From contig RSEE01000019.1 of NCBI GenBank assembly GCA_003971905.1, positions 558,001 to 622,000 of the forward strand: a DNA stretch of 64,000 nucleotides, written 5' to 3'. Shown here one piece after another: positions 46,367 through 54,834 of this stretch. The notes beneath the pieces are model-generated. The model saw only the letters and a list, made by a program, of their open reading frames with translations, did no database searches and was not told the origin of the DNA. Source of the stretch: Moniliella sp. 'wahieum' (Eukaryota > Basidiomycota > Moniliellomycetes > Moniliellales > Moniliellaceae). Numbering within the stretch: the first letter of the stretch is position 1; every line of letters starts with the position of its first letter. Both the position numbers and the translations under genes were made by a program.

Positions 46367-46371
46367 ACATT
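46367..46371. repeat. Target-site duplication, left copy (ACATT)
   Basis: ACATT immediately outside the left LTR. It is matched by ACATT at 51625-51629 outside the right LTR, the 5-bp duplication expected for LTR-element integration. Confidence 0.9.
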
Positions 46372-46581
46372 TGTCACAGGCCTAGCTAGCGATGCTGGCG
46401 ATGGTCGATGGAGATGGCATTCAAGAGCTAAGGAGAGCTAGAGCTATGGGCCTTGATAGGCTCCTGGCCTGGAGGCCAGTGGAAACCCGTGGAAGGGTCG
46501 GAACTCACTGCCCCGGTGCACTGTGTGGATCGGGCCACGTGTCACTGAGGCCGATGGGCTCTAGACCACTGGTGGTCAACA
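46372..46581 (-). repeat. LTR of the copia element (3' LTR in element orientation)
   Basis: 210 bp, beginning TGTCACAGG and ending TCAACA on the plus strand (TG..CA termini). It is identical to 51414-51624 except for one single-base length difference in TGAGGCC/TGAAGGCC. On the minus strand a G-rich polypurine-like tract (AGCGGGGG) directly precedes it. Confidence 0.95.
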
Positions 46582-49500
46582 CCCCCGCTGGCCAGAGGTC
46601 TCAGTGGTACGATGGAAGGTTGTAACGTCCTCAAGCTTGAGGCGAGGCAAGTTGGCCAGGAGTGAGACCTTAGTGGCTGGTTTGGTGAGGATGTCGGCCG
46701 GGTTCTCGTTTCCAGCAATGTGCGCGATTTTGACTTCGCCCGAGTCGACATGCTGGCGTACGTTGTGGTACCGGATGTTCAGCTCACGTAGTTTGCCCGT
46801 GCTGCCCACTTTTTCGGCCAAGGCAAGTGCCGCCATGTTGTCGCAGTACCAGTGTATGGGCTCGTCTGAGGTGATGGCACCGAGCTCCAGTAAGATGTTT
46901 TTAACGTAGTTCGCATCAATGAGGCCCTCATATCCCGCCGTATATTCGGCCGCAGCAGTGTTGGTGACGCTCTTGGTTGACGCACGCTCCTCCAGGACAC
47001 TGGAACCCCGTAGACGAAAAGCAGGCATCCCGACGTGGAACGCCATTGGTCAGGGTCTCCAGCCAGGTCGGCATCCGTGTATAGCGCGAGAGCGGGTGCG
47101 TTAGGCTCGGGTGTTAGTCGGAGACCGTAGCCCTTGGTACCGTAGAGGTAGCGGAGGAAGTTTTTGTTGCCGCAGCGCGGTGGGCCTTGGAGGGATCGGC
47201 AGTTGCTCGGCTTAGAGCTGAGATGCCGAACAGCGCATCAGGGCGGCACATGCGGGCAGCCCACAGCCCAGATCCTACTTTGGCTTGATAGTCGCGTCTC
47301 TCGGCGGGCAGTGCGGGCGGTTCGGGGTCGGTGCGCGCGGGGATCATCTTGCTGGGGTGGGGGAGGCCCATAACCAGGGGTGGCGGAACCTCATGTTGGC
47401 AATGGATTCCTCAATGAATTTTGGCTGGCTAAGGTACAGTTTCCCGTTTATGGTGTCGTACTGGCAGCCAGATGGTAGTTGTAGGGGGCCGTTTCCCCGC
47501 ACCTCGATATGGGTGTTGATCTCAGTGAGGAAGGAATCGTAGCGTGCGTGAGACGTGCAGGCGATGAGAAGATCGTCGGTGTGCACGGCAAGGAGGACCG
47601 TGTCGCCTTTACGGGGTCGGATGAACAAGCACGGCTCAGCCAGAGATTGTACAAAACCCATGTCTCCGCGGAGCAAGTCACGGATGAATACCGCCCAGTT
47701 TGCGCCGGATTGGTGGAGGCCATATAGGCTTTTCCGGAGACGCCGACCTTGCCTTTTCCTCGGGAAAGAATGGGGGTGGGCGGAGGTACACTTTTTCCGT
47801 GAGGGGAGCGTTCAAATAGGCAGAGTGCACATCAGCAGTGAAGAGGTGGAGGCCGAACTTTCCAGCAAGGGCGATAAGGCTGAGGATGGCAGGAGTGCGC
47901 ACGGCAGGGCGAATGTTTGTCCCCATGTTCAGCATCCTGCTGGTGGCCCCGGCAACGAGACGGGCTCGGTAGCGTAGAAATTTCCGTCCGCGTCCGTTTG
48001 GTGTTGATGCGCCATAGACCAATCAGCAGCTGCGCGTCTGGAGGGGGCGTGACGATTCGAATGTGCCGTAGCGGGCTAGGGTGTATTTCCGTGCGCATCG
48101 CCTCCAGCACTGGTTCGAATGAGGGGTTGGATTGGAGGCCCTTCATTGTCTTGGGTGCACAGGTACTCCGTCCTTGTGAGCTGGATGCGCTCGTGCGGCC
48201 CTGGCTCGCTAAGGGCGATCATCGCCTGTATCAGGCGGATGGAGACCGTCGCTGTACGCGGGCAGGGCAGTGTCGGGCAGTGGGAAGCGTAGGCCGATCG
48301 CAGGACTACGACTACCGTCAGGGAGGGGAACCGGAGGCAGCGCGGCAGCGTGTGCGTGGAAGTCACCATCATGAGGGTCGTCCGCTACGGGGAGCTGTGC
48401 CCAGTCAAGTCAAAACGGCGCTGGTGGGTCCGGGCGGGGTACCGTCTGGTGGTGGGGGTGGTTGGATGGGTGTCGTTTGTCTTGCGATGGTCGCGTCAGT
48501 ATCAGTGTTGATTCTCGGTGGTGTGTTGGGATTTGCAACTTCAATTTTGTTTCATTTTTTCTTCTCCCTTTTTGGTTTCAGTGTCAGTCATAGTTCTGTC
48601 AGGCAGGGGTTGAGCGGGAAGCGAGATACGTCAGGCGGAAGCGGTCGGGGAAACCTCGTGGTATTGGCGCTGGGTCCACTTGTATGGTTTTGCCCATGGG
48701 ATCGGAACGTGCCCATGGACGGGTCGTACACAGCCCAGCGCCAACCCTTGTACCTCGACTGCGTCGTACCCGACGAGCATGGCTTCGACAGCCCGCGGAC
48801 TGAGCTTATGTCACGTTGGTCCTGGGCCAGGTGAAGGTACACCAAGGATCCGAAGGCGTGCATTGGCAGCGGTGGGGGTGACCCCTTGTACAGCTCAGCC
48901 CGAGATTGTGTGCCCTGGCGTGGAGATGTCGGTGGCATGAGGTTGTGCGTCCAGCACCCTGCCAGCAAGGCATCCTGCCACCAGTTTGATGTCGGGAGGC
49001 CCGAGGCGATGATGAGTTGGCGCGCGCGTGTGGTGATTGCCTGGATGGCTCGCTCGGCCACCCCATTTGATTGACTTTGGCCTGGTATGGTGGTTTCCGT
49101 CGTGATACCTTCGGATTCAAGGAACGGACGGACGGAGTGCGCTGGTGAGCTCGGGGGCATTGTCTGTCTTCAAGATGCGAAGCAGACGGTCCTTTCCGAT
49201 GCGTTGCTCGCGGGTGATGAGTTTTTTCAGCTCCGCCGTGGCTTGTCCTTTCGTCTTTAGGGGAACAGCGAAGGTGTAACGGCTCCAGTCATCAACCGCG
49301 ACCAGGGCGTATCCATGTCCCATGCCAGTGATGCGAGGGAGGTCGACTACGTCGGCGTGCAGTACTTCGAAAGGACGTTCCGAAATGCGGCGGCCGTGGC
49401 GCGAAGGGTGGCTGGGCGCTTTGGCCAGAGCTTTTGTGCAGGTGGGACAATGCCAGAAGGGGCGGATGCGTCGGATTTGGGCAGGGCTGACGCGGAGGCT

Positions 49501-50034
49501 CGCTCGCGCGTTGGCGGTTAGTGTCGGGAGTAGGTCTAGCGCGGCGTGGTTGTACTGTTGGTGAACGTACATGACGTGCTCGATGGTGTTGGCTGCGGTG
49601 TGTTGGGTGGCGACGGCAGCTTTGGCCGCGTGTTCGTTTGTGGGTGTCGGTTTCGGGACGATGTTCAGCTTGTATGAGGAATCCGCGATTTGGTGATATT
49701 TGCCATGCTTGTCATTTAACCAGATACCTTTTCGGTGGGGGGCGAACCAGGATGCGTGGCCTGCGTCACTTATTTGCGCTACGCTCGTGAGATTGCTTGC
49801 TATGCCGGGGACGTATAGACTGCCGGGTAGGTCTACATGGATACATTTGCCGTCGGTACACTTGATACCGATGCTACATGTTCCGCGTCCACTGGCTTTA
49901 ATATGTTTTCCATCAGCGATTTCGATTGAGCGGTTGCTGGGCTTGAGGGTTTTGAATACCCTGAGATCCTTCCAGATGCTAGGATCCGCGCCCGAGTCGT
50001 GACGAGACTGGATGTCCTGGTTGCCCGCGAGTTC
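46576..50034 (-). CDS. Copia pol polyprotein: protease, integrase, reverse transcriptase, RNase H
   Basis: In order: protease active site HDSGADPSIW directly after the gag stop; GAG-pre-integrase MYVHQQYNHAALDLL with HCPTCTKAL zinc ligands; integrase core FEVLHADVVDLPR, ILKTDNAPELTS and SQSNGVAERAIQA (D, D, E); reverse transcriptase RYRARLVAGATSRMLNMGTN, LHLFTADVHSAYLNAPL and LLAVHTDDLLIACTS; RNase H TNTAAAEYTAGYEGLIDANY and WYCDNMAALALAE, HVDSGEVKIAHIAGNENPAD and DILTKPATK. The pol frame is open from 50034 to about 49145 in the gag frame, then slips at about 49145, 48590, 48010, 47700, 47340 and 47050. The stop codon lies inside the 3' LTR: the LTR's first six bases, TGTTGA, supply the final Cys and the UGA. 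The RT catalytic box reads HTDD where copia elements usually have YVDD. Confidence 0.92.
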
Positions 50035-51267
50035 CTATTTGTCAGATAGGGCAAGGTCCACAGACAGGGTCTCCCCTTCGGAGACGTCGTCTTCGGTGGC
50101 AATGTGCGCTCGCGCGGAGCTGTTGCGGTGCCATTTGTTGTTCGAAGGAACCCCGGTGTGGCCGGACGGCTTTCTCGCAAGAGCACCCCCGCTACGGGGA
50201 GATGCACCGGCAGGAGGACCCCCGCTATGCTGCTGGGATCCCGCGCTGTCGTGTTTGCCAGCGCCCGAGTTGGCGGTCCGGGGGTGACGGCCCCGGTACG
50301 GAATTCTGTACTCTGGGTCCGCTGGGATTCTCTCCACGTCTTGCATTGTCTCCGCCAGAGTCATGTGCTCTAGGCGGCGACGGTCACCAGGGTCGCGGAG
50401 GGCCCCGACGAGGATACGGCGGAATTGCTCGTCCGACATCGGTGTGGTTGCGCTGATCCGGTTGCGGAGCGTCCCCATTTCAGATAGGAACGCGCTCCCG
50501 CTGCGCCGGTTTTGGTAGCAGTGGTGAAAGCGACTGGACAATTCATGATACGTCTTGCAGTCGACCGTACCGTATTTGTTTCGCAGGGCACGGAGCAAGT
50601 CAGCTGACGTGTCAACGTTGTCCTGTGCAATAATGGCAGATTGAACGTCGTTCGGGAGGTGGGACCACAGAAGGTTCTGGAGGCGTAGATCGAGGGACGA
50701 GTCGTAGTGTGGTGACGATGGACCGGAGCGAACGATGTCCTTCGCGGCGGGGTGGATGCGGTCCAGGATGTTGAGGATGGAGGGCTCCCAGAGCACATAT
50801 TCGGTGGGGTCGCGGAAGGCGTCCTTGCGCGTCGCGTTGGTACGCTCGATCTCTTTTGACGCGCGTTTCTCAGCGTGGCGAAGCTCGGCCATGTCCTCAC
50901 TCGCGGATGCAAGGGCCTCACGGGTGTTTTGCGGCTTCGTGAATTCAACGGCCAATACATATTTCTCCAACGCGAGGGTGAGCGTGTAGATCCAATTTTC
51001 CTTTCCGCCCGGTGTTTTCTTGCTCTTCGGTCCATACGCCGCCGTGTGTGCATCCGTAGCGAACGAGCGGCATGTGGAGCGGAGATTGTCAGCGCTGGTG
51101 GGCTTGAACGCGCGGGTGCTTGCGAGGAGGTTGTCTCTGACGTCGGTGAGGGCCTGTTGCCAGGTCGGGTCGGAGACAGGGGTGGTGGTCGGTTCGTCGA
51201 TGTCCTGCGCCTCTTCGATGACAGAGACTTCGGGAGGAGGGGTGTTTTCTTCCAGTTCGGGGGGCAT
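50035..51267 (-). CDS. Copia Gag
   Basis: A 410-codon frame from 51267 (MPPELEENTPPPEVSVIEE) with the copia-type gag core: WEPSILNILDRIHPAAKDIV, LWSHLPNDVQSAIIAQ, LLRALRNKYGTVDCKTYHEL and FLSEMGTLRNRISATTPMSD. The C-terminal part is Gly/Ser/Arg-rich, and I see no intact CCHC zinc knuckle. The frame ends at a UAG (50037-50035), after which the same frame continues straight into the protease. A 146-bp leader separates the start codon from the 5' LTR. Confidence 0.93.
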   Translation of the reverse strand: MPPELEENTPPPEVSVIEEAQDIDEPTTTPVSDPTWQQALTDVRDNLLASTRAFKPTSADNLRSTCRSFATDAHTAAYGPKSKKTPGGKENWIYTLTLALEKYVLAVEFTKPQNTREALASASEDMAELRHAEKRASKEIERTNATRKDAFRDPTEYVLWEPSILNILDRIHPAAKDIVRSGPSSPHYDSSLDLRLQNLLWSHLPNDVQSAIIAQDNVDTSADLLRALRNKYGTVDCKTYHELSSRFHHCYQNRRSGSAFLSEMGTLRNRISATTPMSDEQFRRILVGALRDPGDRRRLEHMTLAETMQDVERIPADPEYRIPYRGRHPRTANSGAGKHDSAGSQQHSGGPPAGASPRSGGALARKPSGHTGVPSNNKWHRNSSARAHIATEDDVSEGETLSVDLALSDK

Positions 51268-51413
51268 GGTGGCTGATTTTTCCTTTGTTTTTTTTGAATT
51301 GGTTGGTGTGTGGTGCCGATGGTGGCGTTGGGGTGGTGGTGGTGACGGTGGGCGCCGATGGTGGTGCTGAGTATTGATCCTTTGCGCCAGTGGGGTGCTT
51401 CAGATTGTAGCTC

Positions 51414-51624
51414 TGTCACAGGCCTAGCTAGCGATGCTGGCGATGGTCGATGGAGATGGCATTCAAGAGCTAAGGAGAGCTAGAGCTATGGGCCTTGATA
51501 GGCTCCTGGCCTGGAGGCCAGTGGAAACCCGTGGAAGGGTCGGAACTCACTGCCCCGGTGCACTGTGTGGATCGGGCCACGTGTCACTGAAGGCCGATGG
51601 GCTCTAGACCACTGGTGGTCAACA
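51414..51624 (-). repeat. LTR of the copia element (5' LTR in element orientation)
   Basis: 211 bp, the partner of 46372-46581. The sequence just inside it on the minus strand begins GAGCTACAATCTGAAG. It lacks the usual TGG of a primer-binding site for a tRNA 3' end, so priming may use an internal tRNA segment, as in some copia elements. Confidence 0.95.
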
Positions 51625-51629
51625 ACATT
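51625..51629. repeat. Target-site duplication, right copy (ACATT)
   Basis: Matches 46367-46371. Confidence 0.9.
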
Positions 51630-52666
51630 CGGCTCAGCATCCGCCCCAACGCATGATGCGCATCGGATTGTCCGCGGTGCTTTGACCAACCTTGCCTTTG
51701 ACGACGGCTGTGCTTTTTGACGGAGGTGGACTGAGGATCCTGATGACGTGTGGCATAATGAAACACGCGTGATGCACGATGAGTTGGTTCCATCGCGTTA
51801 GAATGTTTTCTTGGCGCAGTGAGGCGCTGCGCGGCCGGAGGCTGAGCGGCCTCCGCGAAGCTGAAGCTAGCCTGAGGCTTCCCTGAAGCCTGAAAACTGG
51901 AACTGTGGAAGACGACGGAATTGGGAAGCTGGAAGCGGCAAGCTTTACTTTGCTGCGCATGGGGTAATTAAACTCGCAGTGTCGTCGTGCGCCGGCCGGC
52001 CGGCCACGGCTCGGGATGAGGTCATTGCGGGGGGAAAACAGGTGCGGTGCGGCCAGCCACCGCCGCCACACCACGCGCAGGCCCAGTGTCACCGCGCCAT
52101 TGTCCCATCCCGCACGGGGGCAGTCTGCGCCGCTGGACGGCTCCGGTCGTCTGTCATCATGTCATATAACTTGCATTGCACTTGCCCAACCACCGCCGTC
52201 GCCTCGCACGGCCCCCTGCTCGCCATCGGCATGGCGCAGGCAAAGATGACCAGCGAACGTGCCAAGCTCACTCTCACCCATTGCCCTCCCTCCCAGCACG
52301 CCCCGCCAGGGCCCATCGCGACACTGCCCAGGTCGTACTCTCTCGGCTGATGCGTGCGCTGATGCATATCTCGATCTCCGCCGCACCCACCTGCCCCCTA
52401 CGCGCCCACAGGCCCCCCCTAGCTAGCCAGCCCACTGCCCAAAGCGCAGATGAGAACCCCCTCAGCGGGGTGGGAAGAACAGCAGGGCTGAGCAACGCGC
52501 ACACAGCCCCCCTCCCTCCTTCTTCCTCGCCTCTCCTTGCCACGACGAGCATATATAAAACGGTGGCACTCTCTCCGTCACAGAATGATACTTTCCACCC
52601 CCCCAGCCTCAGCCCTGTTCCGTCGCCACTTTTCTACCACCGCCCTTCCACCCGACCTCTGCCACC
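51630..52666. other. Intergenic region upstream of the secreted-protein gene
   Basis: No gene supported. A GGCC-rich palindromic run lies at 51991-52008. The last 150 bp are pyrimidine-rich with a TATA box (52551-52560). Confidence 0.5.
52551..52560 (+). promoter_or_regulatory. TATA box of the secreted-protein gene
   Basis: ATATATAAAA lies 107 bp before the start codon in a C/T-rich core promoter. It is the clearest TATA element in the window and is consistent with a regulated rather than housekeeping gene. Confidence 0.6.
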
Positions 52667-53563
52667 ATGTTCTCCAAGACCTTTCTAAGCGCGCTTGTTG
52701 CGTCCGCCTTGGTCGCTGGCCAGGTGGCCGCGTTGCCACAAGCTGGGTCCGGCTCGGACTCGTCGTTCTCGAGCGCCACGAGCACCGCCTCGGTTTCGTC
52801 CGCGTCGTCTCCTTCCGCGTCCAGCTCGAGTGCCTACGGTTCGTCGTCCAGTGGTCGGTCTTCCAGCGCATCCTTCAGCGGTTCGGCCAGCGCGACGTCC
52901 TCGGGTCTCGGCCCGCTGCCCACGGGCCGGCCCGGGAACTCTTCCACCGGCACCGCGATTAACGTTACTGCCCTCACCACCACGGAGACCAACCAGACTG
53001 GCTTTGAGTGCTGGTCGATTTCGGAAGATGTCAATGTGACTTCGAGCGCGGCCGGGGTGGCGGTTCTGTATGGGTTTGAACCGACGGGCAATGTGACCTT
53101 CTCTCTCTTCTCGCCGGGCTACGATGCAGGTCACGTCAATGCGTCTACGTCTTAGTATGTTTCTCCCTTGCTTGAATTGCCTTCGGCTGTGTTCATCGCG
53201 GAAGGGCCGTGCTAACCTACGTTGCTTGTGCATTTCTTTTCATTTCTCAGCTGGGCGTACATCACCTCGGTCTGGCTCAGTTCTCTCTCGACGCTTCCAA
53301 CGCCACCTCGTCCAACGGCACCAACGCCACCCTGCCTGTGGCCAATGCCACTTTGTCCGAAGCCGAGGTTGCCTTTGTCTCCCCGGCGCGTTTGGTCTCG
53401 TGCTGATCGACGCCAACGCAACCGCACCCGTCTCGTTCAACCTCTCCTTCCCGGGCCCGAGCCAAACCACGTTCCTGTCCACGGGCGTTACCGGTACCCC
53501 CAACCACACCGTCCTCCCACGGGGCAGTGCAATGCGACGAGCCAGCTGGCGGCGCTGGCGTGA
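52667..53563 (+). CDS. Secreted Ser-rich glycoprotein, unknown family
   Basis: The start MFSKTFLSALVASALVAGQV at 52667 is a typical signal peptide with likely cleavage after VAA (about residue 23). A roughly 60-residue Ser/Ala/Gly-rich stalk follows, then a beta-rich domain with many N-glycosylation sequons (NVT, NQT, NAT, NTS-type) and SISEDVNVTSSAAGVAVLYG. An intron (about 53156-53251) separates the first exon from one reading HLGLAQFSLDASNATSSNGT, EAEVAFVSP and, one frame away, AFGLVLIDANATAPVSFNLS. The most natural end is QCNATSQLAALA with a stop at 53561, which needs slips at about 53390 and 53520. I do not recognise the family. It could be a cell-surface or secreted protein of the hyphal wall; a GPI signal is not evident. 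Confidence 0.7.
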
Positions 53564-54834
53564 GCTGGCACGTGAAGCACGCCCATCAGCGGGAGCTGAG
53601 CATACGATGGATAGCATCCGTCCACGGTGTGGTGGTGGAGCGAGTGCGATTCTGCGGGCAGCATTTTTTCCTTAAATTCCCTGGATCCTTCTCATAACCC
53701 ACATGATCGGCCATCCCGATTGTGTGGTGCGATTAGCTGTTTGCGTGAGCTCGGCCGCGTTGCCGTCGTAGGGAATGCGGGGAACGCGAACGAGCGTCCA
53801 TACTATGGCTTCAACCTCTTTCTTCCCATGCATCTTTTATCCCAACGTGAGTACTATTGTTGAGAAAACAAATCAATTCTTCTTCTTTTCAAACCTCCTC
53901 TATAGCTATCCCGGATGAGATGGCCATCCTTCCTTCGGGGCGTGGTTGCCGGGCCCGTAAAAGCCGTCGTAAGCGAGGAGATCGCAGACTGCTACAACGG
54001 TTATTGTACATGCTCATGGATGAGAGATGTCAACTGCTTTTTGCATGGAAGGAGTGGCCACTACAAGGGCCTTAATGTGGGCTAACTTTTTGGTTTCGGG
54101 ATGAGAGCACAGTGAGGTGGGCGGGCGGGGGGGGACTAGGAGAGGGAAATGAAGGACTGGGAAAACCGTGCATGCAGCAGGAGGTACAACAAAGTGAAGG
54201 TGCGAGACAAGGGCCAGAGAAGACAGTTGAAACTATGCAAAGAGCGAGTAGAAGAGCCGACCGAACCACTCAGCCTCGTTGGCTCGGCCGCAGAGAGAAG
54301 GAAGGAAGACGAAATGCGCGGGAGAACACCGTTACCTGAACCTAGCCCCATTGGGGGACCCCCAACAGCAAGGGAAGAGAGAGGAAAAGAAGTGTTTTTG
54401 TCTCTGGCGTCATATATCATAGGAGTGGGGGGGGGGGGGGGGACTTTTGAGGCCAGACGAATGCAACCTTTGGAAACTGAGAGAGGATGGGAAAGAAGAT
54501 GACCAAGATGACGGACTATTGTGATTGGGCACACCGGCCACAGCGCCTAACTAACCACATCCACATTTAGGGGCTGGACGAAGTAGGACGCCAGAGGGGC
54601 AGAGTTGCACGAGGCAGCCTTAGAGCAAGGGGGACCCTGGCTGAGGACCCCGGCAGCTCATTGGAGTAGTGGGAAAAGGTAGGGGAAAGAACAGTCACCG
54701 GTGCTCCCAGAGGGGCGGGCCAAGCCGGAGGTTAGCTCAGGCGGGTAAAGAAGGAGCGCCAGGAATCCCAGTTGCCACCAAACGGCATCTGGGACCAAAA
54801 TGGCTGCCACACTGTCCTCTTGTCGCCTTGGCCA
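53564..54834. other. Intergenic, purine-rich
   Basis: No gene supported. The segment from 54.1 to 54.5 kb is purine-rich on the plus strand and includes a G16 homopolymer (54427-54442). The right end is the 3' flank of the Zn2Cys6 gene. Confidence 0.5.
54427..54442 (+). repeat. G16 homopolymer
   Basis: Sixteen consecutive G residues. Its length is likely to be unreliable in the assembly, and it can form a G-quadruplex. Confidence 0.9.

Larger units (their letters stand above)
42527..46371. other. Upstream region of CYC8 and long gene-poor stretch
   Basis: To about 43.9 kb the DNA is extremely GC-rich, with long open frames on five or six frames at once. I treat these as compositional artefacts, and the region as the CYC8 promoter/leader. 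Around 43.70-44.09 kb the plus strand has spliceable-looking sequence (GTGAGC donor at about 43904, CACAG acceptor at about 43972) followed by an open stretch reading APSDDDDELKNRIDGG that stops at 44088. It could be the last exon of a small unrecognised gene. The rest, to 46.37 kb, has heptamer repeats and no supported gene. Confidence 0.4.
46372..51624 (-). mobile_element. Complete Ty1/copia LTR retrotransposon, 5,253 bp
   Basis: Bounded by near-identical LTRs and an ACATT target-site duplication, with gag-PR-IN-RT-RH order on the minus strand, which defines Ty1/copia. One visible difference between the LTRs implies a very recent insertion. Coding capacity is interrupted by one in-frame UAG at the gag/pol boundary and by several one-base slips in pol. 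Given how common such slips are in conserved host genes here, the element may be functional in reality. Confidence 0.95.

Noticed and set aside
47917-48834. 305-codon plus-strand frame
   Set aside because: It is antisense to the copia pol region between integrase and reverse transcriptase; the minus-strand translation carries the domain signatures.
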